Shown piece after piece: positions 34,915 to 58,143 of a stretch of 64,000 bases of DNA; the stretch's first letter is position 1; each line of letters starts with the position of its first letter. The DNA comes from Semisulcospira habei (lineage: Eukaryota > Mollusca > Gastropoda > Semisulcospiridae), in NCBI GenBank assembly GCA_036245525.1, contig BTPG01000004.1:230238153-230302152 (forward strand). The letters run 5' to 3'. The notes below the pieces were generated by a model. It was given only the letters and a program-made list of their open reading frames with translations, was not told the origin of the DNA and ran no database searches. The position numbers were made by a program, and so were the translations under genes.

Positions 34915-35860
34915 AAATTAAATGAATTCCTGCTTAGCAGCACGCGTGTCCTCCACGAGCTGCTATCACCGACAAACACTGGTGTTTCTCCGAGTTGACC
35001 AGGTGTGTGATGCTCCGTTGCGGAATGGCGTTCCATTGTCTGATGAGGGCAGCCTCCAGCTGGTGGAGATTCGTGGGTGGAACTGCCAGGTGCCAGAGGT
35101 CCCAGAGGTGTTAAATAGGATTGAGGACCGGACTCGGTGCGGGCCAAGGGGTCATTACATCAACTCATTCGCGGCCAGCTGCATCCGGATGCGCGGCATA
35201 AGCCGCACATCCGGATGCGGCTGGCTGCGAATGAGTTAACCCCTTGAAGCGCAGCTGCTGTTGTGCATGCGCTGTGTGCAGGTGCACTGTCGTGCATTCA
35301 CTCAAAAGGACCTGCATTACTTTGCATGATGGGCAGCAGGTGAGGCTGAATGATGTCTGCGGTGTACCATTGCACAGTCAAGTTTTCGCACAGAGGTGCG
35401 AGCTGGTTGCGCAGATCTGTTGTTGGGCCCCCCATACCATAATGCTGCCGATGCCACCTCCAGAGGATTCATTCACGCAGCACTGCGCATAGCGCTCCCC
35501 ACGTCACCAATAAACCAGTATGCAACCATTGACCTTTTCAAGCATGAAGCCCGATTCATTGGACCAGATGACATGTCGTCACTGGTCCCGCCACAGCTGG
35601 TCCCGACGATGTTGAAGCTGGTCAGGGTTTTCTAGCTGGTGTCGCTGACAGAACATTTCGCTTCATCTCAAACGCCTCTGGATGGTCCTTGAACTAACTC
35701 CTGGCGCAGCTAAAGCGGCTATCCTTGGGGCTGCCAGAAACCTGTTGCGCTGCAATGTGTTGATATACCGGTCTTAGCGTCTGGTGGTTATGCGAGGAAT
35801 TCCACTTCTTCGTCCATCTTCCATGCCACCAGTCTGATTAAATCATGAAGCAGCATGTAA
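34915..35860 (-). pseudogene. Tc1-like transposase pseudogene
   Basis: On the - strand, fragments in shifting frames read like a Tc1/mariner DDE transposase: SDESGFM-like near 35560, GGGIGSIMVWG-like near 35440, and SPVLNPI-HLWDL, then QLEAALIRQWNAIPQRSITHLV near 35130-34980 (the SPDLNPIEHLWD block). Stops and frameshifts show it is dead. A 72-bp palindromic mini-MITE (35164-35235) interrupts it. Confidence 0.8.
35164..35235. mobile_element. 72-bp palindromic TTAA element in the Tc1 pseudogene
   Basis: CTCATTCGCGGCCAGCTGC ... GCGGCTGGCTGCGAATGAG, with TCAA and TTAA targets. A compact foldback with 'gcatccggatgcg' motifs, distinct from families H, P and Q. Confidence 0.75.
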
Positions 35861-36077
35861 ATGATAACGTTGCAACATCTTTAACTGCCGTCCCTGCATG
35901 CAAATGTCCAATGGCGCGATTTGGTTCTGCAGTGGTGAGGCGGGCCATTATTTTGTACCAAATGAGCAAACGTAGAGACAATGGACTGCTGGCAGACTAG
36001 AAAACTTGGTGTGTATTGGTGTGAAAAGGTTAGAATCAGTATTGACATCTACCTATCATCTGTGAAACCAGCATTAA

Positions 36078-37332
36078 CCCGTTCACTGGTAAAAGTGAAC
36101 ACCACCCAACTGCAGGAGGTATAGATCTATGCCTCTTGCTGAGACCACTTTTGGGCTCACGTGCAAAGCAATAGTATGTACTGGGCCAGTGGTCGTCTGT
36201 CATCCGTCCCCGGTAAACTTTAACGTTGGCATTTTCTCCAAGACTATTCAAGCTACAGTCTTCAAACTTGGCCCAAGGATACTTTGTGGCAAGACCTTTC
36301 GAAACATACCAATTTCAGTGACCTCACAAAGGTCAAGGTCACAGGGTTTAGGAATAGCTATTTTTGGACATAATTTATTATTTTTTCAAATACTATTCAC
36401 AACTTCAAAACCAAACTTGGTACAAAGATATCTGATGGTAAGACACAAATTTGGTTGATCCCTCGGAAAGGTCAAGGGTTACAAGAGCTCAAGAAATAGC
36501 TCCAAAATAGCCATATTTTGACATAAGATTTTTTTGTTCAATTACTAGTCACAACTTCAACCCCAAACTTGCTACAGATATACCTGATGGCAAGACCTAT
36601 CTATGCATACTAATTTGGATGACCCCTCAGAAAAGTCAAGAGTCACAAGAACTCAAAAAATAGGTAAAAAAAAAAAAAAGCCAAATTTTGACAAGAAATG
36701 TTTTTTTCTCAATTACTATATTCACAACTCCAAACCCAAACTTGCTATAGAGATACCTGATGGCAAGACCTATCTATGCATACTAATTTGGATGACCCCT
36801 CAGAAAGTCAAGGGTCACAAGAGCTCAGGAAATAGGTAAAAACTAGCCATATTTTGACAAGAAATGTTTTTTCTCAAGTACTATTCACAACTTCAAACCC
36901 AAACTTGGTAAGACCTATCAATGCATACTAATTTGGATGACCCCTTGGAAAGGTCAATTGTCGCAAGAGGTCCAGAAATGTGTGTAAAATGCCAATAATT
37001 GTACTTATTATCAACATTTTTGCAAACTTTTCAGTCAAATTTGGCACAAAGGTAGCTGATGATAAGACCTTCCTATGTATCCTAATTTAGTCAACTCATC
37101 GCAAAGATCAAGGGTCACAGATGTGTGAAAACTGATTAAATTTTGAGAAAACATGGATTTTGTTAGTGCAGAAGCATCCCTTTGCTTATTGTCAGACATG
37201 TGTGGATTGGTCAGACACGTGAGCCATAAGGGCTTTGCCTTTCTTGTTCACCATGTTCCTTGGACGGTTGTTGCGTTTAGACATTGAATAATCAAAGAAA
37301 CAAAATATATATGTTCTGTAGCAGGAGAGCAG
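36078..37332. mobile_element. CTCATGAG foldback MITE (P) split by repeat D copy 4
   Basis: Left part 36078-36152 (TTAA 36074, 'cccgttcactggtaaaagtg'; hairpin core deleted to 'gtatagatctatgcctct') and right part 37251-37332 ('ccatgttccttggacggttg', ending before TTAA 37333) are separated by repeat D. Confidence 0.75.
36153..37250 (+). mobile_element. GGTCA-rich repeat D, copy 4 (full length)
   Basis: From 'tgggctcacgtgcaaagca' to 'gccataagggctttgccttt'; about 1.1 kb, four to five sub-repeats. Since it interrupts a P MITE, its ends are well defined; no target-site duplication is obvious. Confidence 0.78.
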
Positions 37333-37573
37333 TTAAATTGGCATGCTGATTCACGCGACTCGGTCGTGACAATACTGTAGATTGTGCATGAAATGCATCG
37401 ACATAAAGAAACAACCTCCAGCCTGCTAACCAACCACAGATTTCTCCAAAATTACAAGAAAACTGAAGCAACACACACACACACACAGACATTCAGCTTT
37501 ACCACATTACGTAAACAAAAGCAGACTTGCGAACATACAGCAAAGAAAACAACAACAATCAATAAACACTTAT

Positions 37574-38040
37574 TTATACAAACAGACCACCAGCAAGTAA
37601 TCAGGCCATCAGTTTTACGATTGGCGGGTAACGCGTACCTTCACTCAAAATGAACCTTTCTTGTTGCAGCTGAATGGCTAACGATTCTTCTGGCAATAAA
37701 TGATTCTTCTGGCAACATTAGGCCGTGTGCCCTCAGATGCGAGGCATCCGTGACTGAATTTTACATGTCCAATGTTTTTGAAGGTGAACATGTAGAAAAG
37801 GCCACACAAAAAAAGTTTGTTTTGCTGAAATGATTCCCCATCTTCAGGTTTTCCAGAAAAATGAACACAGTTTAAAATGGTCTTGCGATTTTTTTTTAAT
37901 TTTGGGGTTAAGTAACTTGACCATGTCATAAAGTAAAGGATACACATTGGACATGAATGCAGTTGAGACTGCTGTAAAGGGGAATAAAAAATACTTTACC
38001 GTGACAAAAACAGAATTTAAAAATGTTCATCCGTTTAATG
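37574..38040 (-). repeat. Repeat R2, right inverted arm
   Basis: Inverse partner of 33712-34236. Confidence 0.75.
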
Positions 38041-38114
38041 GCGCGCAGTATATAATATTATACACACACATACCAATAAATTATACACACCTGCGGAATG
38101 AAGCATAATTGTTG

Positions 38115-38262
38115 AAACTGCAAGAGACATAGATCCTCATGAGCCCCTGCAACAGCAGGGGTTCATGAGGATCTATGCCTCTTGCTGTAATTGTTGAACT
38201 TGTATTTTGTAACTTAACCCTTTGGCTGTTGGCAGAGGTTTTTGTCGCTACAATCTGTCACA
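38115..38262. mobile_element. P hairpin followed by partial type Q MITE
   Basis: Hairpin 38115-38190 ('agatcctcatgagcccctgc' / inverse), then TTAA-CCCTTTGGCTGTTGG at 38213, half of a Q element. Confidence 0.65.
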
Positions 38263-38279
38263 ACTGTATTTTACATAGC

Positions 38280-38545
38280 AGCTTCATTGTATTCCTGTGG
38301 TACGGGTTTCTAAGGCCACTTTATAAATTTCAAATACAAGCGATCGAAATTTCCGAAACCTCAGTAGCTGAGCTGACCCTTCGCACCAGGTGAATGTCCT
38401 GTGTCTGTCTTGTACTGTGTTTGTCTTCAGAGTGAACGCGTCTGTGTCACGTGAGCGTGCGGTGTTGGGTTCAGTTCGCGACGCTTTGATCCGATTTGCA
38501 GAATTGGGTAAAGCACCTATATAATAAACGGTATTATTATTATTT
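38280..38545 (+). mobile_element. tRNA-derived SINE S1, 3' part
   Basis: Body 'ccactttataaatttcaaat', 'ctgagctgacccttcgcacc', 'gtgttgggttcagttcgcga' and the tail (ATT)n. It corresponds in inverse to 47090-47860 and 58708-58930. Confidence 0.75.
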
Positions 38546-38715
38546 ATTATTGCAGTATTCTGTATTACTGGTATATCGCCCCCCCCCCCCTCCTGTCCCC
38601 CCCCCCCGCCCCCCTCCCCTCTCCCTGACATTTGTCTCCTTCATCCCTTTACTTTGTGAATTCAGTGCCAAGGAGACCCCGTGGGCCATCGAGGTCTAAG
38701 GATGCAAAGTGGTGT

Positions 38716-38751
38716 CAGCAAGACGCATAGATCCTCATGAGCCCCCGCAAG
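38716..38751. mobile_element. CTCATGAG foldback left arm (seed of minisatellite)
   Basis: 'gcaagacgcatagatcctca' and 'tgagcccccgcaagtgca' form the left arm whose right arm is the first unit of the adjoining array. Confidence 0.75.
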
Positions 38752-41613
38752 TGCATGGGCTCATGAGGACTTATGCCTCTTGTAGTTGGCTGCTGTTTGC
38801 CCTGTGCATGGGCTCATGAGGACTTATGCCTCTTGTAGTTGGCTGCTGTTTGCCCTGTGCATGGGCTCATGAGGACTTATGCCTCTTGTAGTTGGCTGCT
38901 GTTTGCCCTGTGCATGGGCTCATGAGGACTTATGCCTCTTGTAGTTGGCTGCTGTTTGCCCTGTGCATGGGCTCATGAGGACTTATGCCTCTTGCAGTTG
39001 GCTGGTGTTTGCCCTGTGCATGGGCTCATGAGGACTTATGCCTCTTGTAGTTGGCTGCTGTTTGCCCTGTGCATGGGCTCATGAGGACTTATGCCTCTTG
39101 TAGTTGGCTGCTGTTTGCCCTGTGCATGGGCTCATGAGGACTTATGCCTCTTGTAGTTGGCTGGTGTTTGCCCTGTGCATGGGCTCATGAGGACTTATGC
39201 CTCTTGTAGTTGGCTGCTGTTTGCCCTGTGCATGGGCTCATGAGGACTTATGCCTCTTGTAGTTGGCTGCTGTTTGCCCTGTGCATGGGCTCATGAGGAC
39301 TTATGCCTCTTGTAGTTGGCTGCTGTTTGCCCTGTGCATGGGCTCATGAGGACTTATGCCTCTTGTAGTTGGCTGCTGTTTGCCCTGTGCATGGGCTCAT
39401 GAGGACTTATGCCTCTTGCAGTTGGCTGGTGTTTGCCCTGTGCATGGGCTCATGAGGACTTATGCCTCTTGTAGTTGGCTGCTGTTTGCCCTGTGCATGG
39501 GCTCATGAGGACTTATGCCTCTTGTAGTTGGCTGCTGTTTGCCCTGTGCATGGGCTCATGAGGACTTATGCCTCTTGTAGTTGGCTGCTGTTTGCCCTGT
39601 GCATGGGCTCATGAGGACTTGTGCCTCTTGTAGTTGGCTGCTGTTTGCCCTGTGCATGGGCTCATGAGGACTTATGCCTCTTGCAGTTGGCTGGTGTTTG
39701 CCCTGTGCATGGGCTCATGAGGACTTATGCCTCTTGTAGTTGGCTGCTGTTTGCCTTGTGCATGGGCTCATGAGGACTTATGCCTCTTGTAGTTGGCTGC
39801 TGTTTGCCCTGTGCATGGGCTCATGAGGACTTATGCCTCTTGCAGTTGGCTGGTGTTTGCCCTGTGCATGGGCTCATGAGGACTTATGCCTCTTGTAGTT
39901 GGCTGGTGTTTGCCCTGTGCATGGGCTCATGAGGACTTATGCCTCTTGTAGTTGGGTGGTGTTTGCCCTGTGCATGGGCTCATGAGGACTTATGCCTCTT
40001 GTAGTTGGGTGGTGTTTGCCCTGTGCATGGGCTCATGAGGACTTATGCCTCTTGTAGTTGGGTGGTGTTTGCCCTGTGCATGGGCTCATGAGGACTTATG
40101 CCTCTTGTAGTTGGGTGGTGTTTGCCCTGTGCATGGGCTCATGAGGACTTATGCCTCTTGTAGTTGGCTGCTGTTTGCCCTGTGCATGGGCTCATGAGGA
40201 CTTATGCCTCTTGTAGTTGGGTGGTGTTTGCCCTGTGCATGGGCTCATGAGGACTTATGCCTCTTGTAGTTGGGTGGTGTTTGCCCTGTGCATGGGCTCA
40301 TGAGGACTTATGCCTCTTGTAGTTGGGTGGTGTTTGCCCTGTGCATGGGCTCATGAGGACTTATGCCTCTTGTAGTTGGGTGGTGTTTGCCCTGTGCATG
40401 GGCTCATGAGGACTTATGCCTCTTGTAGTTGGGTGGTGTTTGCCCTGTGCATGGGCTCATGAGGACTTATGCCTCTTGTAGTTGGGTGGTGTTTGCCCTG
40501 TGCATGGGCTCATGAGGACTTATGCCTCTTGTAGTTGGCTGCTGTTTGCCCTGTGCATGGGCTCATGAGGACTTATGCCTCTTGTAGTTGGGTGGTGTTT
40601 GCCCTGTGCATGGGCTCATGAGGACTTATGCCTCTTGTAGTTGGGTGGTGTTTGCCCTGTGCATGGGCTCATGAGGACTTATGCCTCTTGTAGTTGGCTG
40701 CTGTTTGCCCTGTGCATGGGCTCATGAGGACTTATGCCTCTTGTAGTTGGCTGGTGTTTGCCCTGTGCATGGGCTCATGAGGACTTATGCCTCTTGTAGT
40801 TGGCTGGTGTTTGCCCTGTGCATGGGCTCATGAGGACTTATGCCTCTTGTAGTTGGCTGGTGTTTGCCCTGTGCATGGGCTCATGAGGACTTATGCCTCT
40901 TGTAGTTGGGTGGTGTTTGCCCTGTGCATGGGCTCATGAGGACTTATGCCTCTTGTAGTTGGCTGGTGTTTGCCCTGTGCATGGGCTCATGAGGACTTAT
41001 GCCTCTTGTAGTTGGCTGGTGTTTGCCCTGTGCATGGGCTCATGAGGACTTATGCCTCTTGTAGTTGGCTGGTGTTTGCCCTGTGCATGGGCTCATGAGG
41101 ACTTATGCCTCTTGTAGTTGGCTGGTGTTTGCCCTGTGCATGGGCTCATGAGGACTTATGCCTCTTGCAGTTGGCTGGTGTTTGCCCTGTGCATGGGCTC
41201 ATGAGGACTTATGCCTCTTGTAGTTGGGTGGTGTTTGCCCTGTGCATGGGCTCATGAGGACTTATGCCTCTTGTAGTTGGCTGGTGTTTGCCCTGTGCAT
41301 GGGCTCATGAGGACTTATGCCTCTTGTAGTTGGCTGGTGTTTGCCCTGTGCATGGGCTCATGAGGACTTATGCCTCTTGTAGTTGGCTGGTGTTTGCCCT
41401 GTGCATGGGCTCATGAGGACTTATGCCTCTTGTAGTTGGCTGGTGTTTGCCCTGTGCATGGGCTCATGAGGACTTATGCCTCTTGTAGTTGGCTGGTGTT
41501 TGCCCTGTGCATGGGCTCATGAGGACTTATGCCTCTTGCAGTTGGCTGGTGTTTGCCCTGTGCATGGGCTCATGAGGACTTATGCCTCTTGTAGTTGGGT
41601 GGTGTTTGCCCTG
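38752..41613. repeat. 53-bp minisatellite, 54 units, MITE-derived
   Basis: The unit contains 'tgcatgggctcatgaggact', 'tatgcctcttgtagttggct' and 'gctgtttgccctg'. 2862 bp divided by 53 is exactly 54. The first 30 bp equal one hairpin arm of the P family. Variants GCTGCT, GCTGGT and GGTGGT are ordered along the array. There is no coding function. Confidence 0.95.
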
Positions 41614-42216
41614 TGCTGGCAAACTTAAAAAATGGGCTTGTAAAAATTAGTCACACAAATCAGAAGACAAAAAAGTACAATCAGGACAGATTTTCTTCAT
41701 ACGTGCGCACACACACACATACACACGCACACATATAAGTATTTGCAGTATCCGTGAAAGACAATGGTAAACAAACAGGGCTCCCATTAGCGTCCCCAAC
41801 ATGCTGTAAGCAGCAGGAGCGCACTACAGTTATGGAGAGAGGGCAGGGGGGGGGGGGAGGGGGGGGGGGGCAGGCACACAAGACGAGCTATAGAATGTGA
41901 GTGAGCTGTCCAACAGTCCACCTGAAAAAATAAATTGTCACAGCCGCACGCCATGCCGACGAGCAAAAGAAAAGCGACAATTTTGGAATCATCGGAAACA
42001 CTTTTGTCTTTCCTGTGATTCCAAACTTGGGGGATTTCTCTTGCTCATCCATATATTATGCACTCTGCCACTAAGTGATTGTGTTCACAGTTCATTTCTG
42101 GATCTAGTGCGCATGCCAAGTAATGGCTTGCAACGACACATTCGGCGCTAAAAGTAGCCAACTACGCACTGCAAGCAAACCTTGGCTGGGCAGATCTCAC
42201 TGCCTATAGTGTTTTA
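41614..42216. other. Nothing recognised; G-rich run
   Basis: Short CA repeats and a poly-G/poly-C run at 41846-41871. No gene seen. Confidence 0.3.
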
Positions 42217-42406
42217 GCATAGGGACTCAATGACAGTAGCTTTGACTAAGGCAAATCCACTGCGCCACCGCGTGCGCGCCAACGCCTACTAATGCTCAAG
42301 AGAAAATACAAGTGTATTTTCTCTTGAGCATTAGCAGGCGTTGGCACGCACGCGGTGGCACAGCGGATTTGCCTTAGTCAAAGCTACTGTCATCGAGCCC
42401 CTATGG
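42217..42406. repeat. Near-perfect palindrome of two tRNA-like sequences
   Basis: Arms 42217-42310 and 42313-42406 around a 2-bp centre. Reading outward on either side gives A box-like TGGCGCAGTGG or TGGCACAGCGG and, about 35 nt later, B box-like CATCGAGCCCC or CATTGAGTCCC. It looks like two SINE or tRNA-pseudogene heads fused head to head. Confidence 0.8.
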
Positions 42407-42632
42407 TTAAAATGCACTAATGAGAGCCCCAACAAATAAGTCCTGGAATGTGATTTTGGGCTGACAGCTCTGTGCTGTAAGGTCTGAAATCACACACCAG
42501 CACAAACATAACGATGAATGTCCCGGTGCTTTGCAAGCATGTACAGTTCAAGTGTGTGTATCACTGGAAGTGTGTGTATCACTGGGAGTGTGTGTATCAC
42601 TGGAAGAAATGAAAAGTCTCCATCCCTCTTAA

Positions 42633-42859
42633 CCCTTATCATTCGGAATACACCAGTGCGTGAAATAAGTGTGACCGAAAAAGTTCAAGGGTAGTGCCAG
42701 AATAGCTTGGCGCCTCAAGGCGCCAAGCTATTCTGGCACCACCCTTTGAGCTAAAGCCATTGGTCTATAATCCTTATCTGTAACAAGTGTAAGTACTATA
42801 ATGTAGCTTGCACATGGCAGTGGACAAATTTGAAGCTTTTAACCTCGGTATGACATGGG
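42633..42859. mobile_element. GGCGCC foldback MITE (H3)
   Basis: TTAA at 42629 and 42860. Stem 'gccagaatagcttggcgcc'. Confidence 0.87.
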
Positions 42860-42893
42860 TTAAACTAGTGTGGTTGTTTCCATCACAGCTTAA

Positions 42894-43089
42894 CCCCTTG
42901 ACTGCCAAAGAAAGTTGAACACCACCCAGCTGCAAGAGCTACAGATCCTCATGAGCTGTGACTCTCCCAGGATCTATGCCTTTTGCTGAACCCAACCCAT
43001 ATCCAGTTCTCCACGACGGTTCAGATTCTTTGATGGTGAATTTACAAAGAGTTCAAAAACGCATTAAGCACCCGCAGGCAGTGAAAGGG
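42894..43089. mobile_element. CTCATGAG foldback MITE (P), hairpin eroded
   Basis: TTAA at 42890 and 43090. Inverted ends CCCCTTGACTGCC / GGCAGTGAAAGGG are the clearest piggyBac-like termini in the window. The hairpin is reduced to 'agatcctcatgag' and 'ggatctatg'. Confidence 0.85.
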
Positions 43090-43143
43090 TTAAAGCGACC
43101 CGCCACAGGTAATAAAGGGTTAACAGTCCACCAAATCTCCTTA

Positions 43144-44228
43144 GTAAATGTTCTTAGCATGCCCTACAACAGTAAATGTTCTTAGCGTGCCCTACAACAG
43201 TAAATGTTCTTAGCATGCCCTACAACAGGAAATGTTCTTAGCATGCCCTACAACAGTAAATGTTCTTAGCATGCCCTACAACAGTAAATGTTATTAGTAT
43301 GCCATACAACAGTAAATGTTCTTAGCGTGCCCAACAGGAAATGTTCTTCGCGTGCCCTACAACAGGAAATGTTCTTAGTGTGCCCTACAACAGTAAATGT
43401 TCTTAGCGTGCCCTACAACAGTACATGTTCTTAGTGTGCCCTACAACAGTGAATGTTCTTGGCATGCCCTACAACAGAAAATGTTCTTAGCGTGCCCAAC
43501 AGGAAATGTTCTTAGCGTGCCCTACAAGTGGAAATGTTTTCAGCGTGCCCTACAACAGGAAATATTCTTAGCATGCCCTACAACAGTAAATATTCTTAGT
43601 GTGCCCTACAACAGTAAATGTTCTTAGTGTGCCCTACAACAGTAAATGTTCTTAGCGTGCCCTACAACAGTAAATGTTCTTAGCATGCCCTACAACAGTA
43701 AATGTTTTTAGCGTGCCCTACAAAAGTAAATATTTTTAGCATGCCCTACAACAGAAAATGTTCTTAGCGTTCCCTACATCAGTAAATGTTCTTAGCATGC
43801 CCTAAAACAGGAAATGTTCTTAGCGTGCCCTACAACAGGAAATGTTCTTAGCGTGCCCTACATCAGTAAATGTTCTTAGCGTGCCCTACATAGGTAAATG
43901 TTCTTAGCATGCCCTACAACAGTAAATGTTCTTAGCGTGCCCAACAAGAAATGTTCTTAGCGTGCCCTACAACAGGAAATGTTCTTAGCATGCCCTACAA
44001 CAGTAAATGTTCTTAGCGTGCCCTACAACAGTAAATGTTCTTAGCGTGCCCTACAACAGGAAATGTTCTTAGCGTGCCCGACAACAGTAAATGTTTTTAG
44101 CATGCCATACAAAAGTAAATATTCTTAGCGTGCCCTACAACAGGAAATGTTCTTAGCGTGCCCTACAACAGGAAATGTTCTTAGTGTGCCCTACAACAGT
44201 AAATGTTCTTAGCATGCCTTACAACAGT
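43144..44228. repeat. 28-bp minisatellite, about 39 units
   Basis: The unit is 'gtaaatgttcttagcatgcc' plus 'ctacaaca'. Some units are shortened to '...gcccaacag'. The array ends about 230 bp from the MLLE gene stop codon, in its 3' flank. Confidence 0.93.
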
Positions 44229-44459
44229 ACTGCTGTACAAAAGGGCTAACTTGCTCAGTTAGCTTGAATATGAATTAAAATACTTTTCTGCTTTCTTAGT
44301 CCTATGTATGCATGTGAACAAGTCCAAGTTGTTGCAAGACAACTTTTAGAACCCACTACTGCATTGGTGAAGTTTAACAATCGAAGCTTGCCTTGCAGCA
44401 GATTGCTGGGGTGTTGGAGAAGAAAAAAAAAAACGCAGTTTAAAAAAAAAAGACACCGG

Positions 44460-56065
<11,606 letters not shown>

Positions 56066-56138
56066 TGTTATCGTGTCTAAATGTTTGTATGGAATGATCG
56101 ACGTATGCCAGGATCCACAACTAGAACAATATTTCATG

Positions 56139-56325
56139 TAACCCCACGGCCGCATTTCCCAAATTTTGGAGGTGTTACCCATCAACTATGTACCAGTTGC
56201 AGGAGATGGATTGACCATGATAATTGAGGGTAGTGCCAGAATGATGACCCTTGATGGTGGCAAGCTAATCTGGCACTACCCTTGAGTTATCATGGTCAAT
56301 CCACCTGTCTCCTGAACTGCAACAA
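56139..56325. mobile_element. GGCGCC foldback MITE (H1), rearranged stem
   Basis: 'ccccacggccgcatttccca' left block, 'ccagttgcaggagatggatt' and 'caagctaatctggcactacc'. It ends 18 bp upstream (in gene sense) of the MLLE exon 1 acceptor. Confidence 0.72.
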
Positions 56326-56648
56326 GTATGTTATTGTAAAAGAGATTTGCTCCATGGTGGGCTTCGATTGCACAGATACAATGGGTTCTCAAGTTGTTTT
56401 GCCTCAGCTAAGACTTTCTACTCTTCTTTTCACAATCCATGTGAATAGGCGCCTGACCACACGTTCTCTACTGCCCTTTGAGTGTGATGGAAGGAACTCT
56501 CCTGTATACAAAGGAGAACAACAGCAGAAGTCTTTCACTTCATGACATTCAAACGTCATGACTTAAGTTAGCCATTTGTCCACCATTGTTGTAAGACATA
56601 CTAAGCTTGAATATTGATATAATGGAGATATGAGATCTATTATTAGTA
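56326..56648. other. Unassigned open stretch
   Basis: A + strand frame (56282-56545) stays open for 87 codons (FDCTDTMGSQVVLPQLRL, STLLFTIHVNRRLTTRS). I cannot link it to a family or to splice partners, and the start lies in a MITE. It could be a transposon relic. Confidence 0.25.
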
Positions 56649-56728
56649 TTAACCCCTTACTGCCTGGAGTAGGGTGTTTTAACTCCTTGTTTACAGACAC
56701 AGAAAACACAACACGGCTGCCCATTTAA

Positions 56729-56944
56729 CCCATATATGCATACTGAGGCTGAAAGCTTCAAACATGTCCACTGCCATAATATGCAAGCTACATTATAGTA
56801 CTTACAGATAAGGATATAGACCAATGGCTTTAGTTAAAGGGGGGTGCCAGAATAGCGTGGCACCTATCAACCTATTCTGGCACTACCCTTGATCTACTGT
56901 ATTCAAACTTATTTCACACACTGGTGTATTCTGAATGATAAGGG
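56729..56944. mobile_element. GGCGCC foldback MITE (H3), stem partly lost
   Basis: TTAA at 56725 and 56945. H3 end blocks intact; core reduced to 'ggcacctatcaacc'. A CCCCTTACTGCCTGG terminus after TTAA at 56649 hints at an older element beside it. Confidence 0.8.
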
Positions 56945-57183
56945 TTAACATAAATTTTGATAAATAGCCCAGTATATATATGTCTCTTGCATAGTCCTTG
57001 ATTTAGTGGGGTGCTGATTCATAGATTTCATTCCACATGGGTTACCTCCATTGCTCTCTTCCGCAAAACCACCAACCAAGGTCAACAAGTTGAGTTACCC
57101 AATGTGGTTTTATGACAACTTCCCACTCAGTAAAAATCATGACATAATGCAAATCAACTACAAATACAATTAACCTATTTAGT

Positions 57184-57379
57184 CATGTCGCACTATAGGG
57201 GGTGATCGTTCAACCATGATAATTCAAGAGTAGTGCCAGATTAGCTTGGCGCCTCAGGCGCCAAGCTAATCTGGCATTACTCTTGAATTATCATGGTCAA
57301 TCTGTCTCTTGCAAAACTGGTACATTGTTTTAAAGCAACACCTCCAAAATTTGGGAAATGTGGCCTTGGGAATAAACAG
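57184..57379. mobile_element. GGCGCC foldback MITE (H1)
   Basis: TTAA at 57180 and 57380. Perfect stem 'gtgccagattagcttggcgc' around a short loop. Confidence 0.87.
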
Positions 57380-57383
57380 TTAA

Positions 57384-58122
57384 AGCACCTTCCAGGATTA
57401 TGGATATGATACACATGACAGAGACACAGTCAATGTTTGGTCGTGCAGCATCAATTACTGCAGCCTATGCTGTGCACGTAACATGACCAGTATACATTCT
57501 AAAACAAATTTGTAATCAACGAGTCATGCCTCATGGAGATGCAGGCATTACTGTTATTGTGTGCGTGAGCTTGAAGTTGTCAAATATATAATATGTATCA
57601 GTATTATTGTAGTTACCTTATTATGCCTTACTTATATATAGTTTTGTGTGCCAAAGGAAATTTTCGATTTTTTGCACGTCGTTCACTTTAATGAAAAATA
57701 ATTCAATATAATGCATCCTCCATTTGCGTTATACGGTACCGAAGCAAATGTGCGGGAATGAACTTCTAAATACAGCTTAAACAGACCAAGAATAAGTCAA
57801 CCGTATTATTATCGATCACTGCAAACGTGTTGCCACTTTGTTGAGTATACCTGTGCAGTTTCGTCCCTCGTTTCTGATTCTCAAACAGTTCACATTTTAG
57901 CTGCATATGAATTCCCATTTGGTAAGTTTTCATAAGAAAACATAGTTCATCATTTGACCACTAATAACACCTCTAATAAAGCAAATATGCCATTTCTTGC
58001 ATCACTTTAGTTCGTATTATTCTAATATTTCTTGTATTTGATTTTAATGCTAAAAATCCATCGAATTAAGATAAATGTTTGTTTCGCGCGCAATGATACA
58101 AAGTGAGCTTTCCGGAAGTGGC
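57384..58122. other. Divergent promoter region, MLLE gene / RPL28
   Basis: Mobile-element-free, AT-rich sequence between the MLLE gene (leftward) and RPL28 (rightward). Any untranslated first exon of the MLLE gene would be expected here; I could not define one. Confidence 0.35.
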
Positions 58123-58143
58123 CTCTTTTCTTCTGCCATCAAG
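58110..58143 (+). promoter_or_regulatory. RPL28: RPL28 TOP-like leader with ETS motif
   Basis: TTCCGGAAGTG then CCTCTTTTCTTCTGCCATCA and AG|GTACCG. A pyrimidine tract right at the expected cap site (about 58123-58130) is the 5'-TOP signature of ribosomal protein mRNAs, which places them under mTOR-dependent translational control. A short non-coding exon 1 ends at 58143. Confidence 0.7.

Noticed and set aside
38752..41613. CRISPR-like array of regular repeats
   Set aside because: The 53-bp units are directly tandem with no variable spacers, in a eukaryotic genome; it is a minisatellite.
43144..44228. CRISPR-like regular repeats
   Set aside because: Head-to-tail 28-bp minisatellite without spacers.
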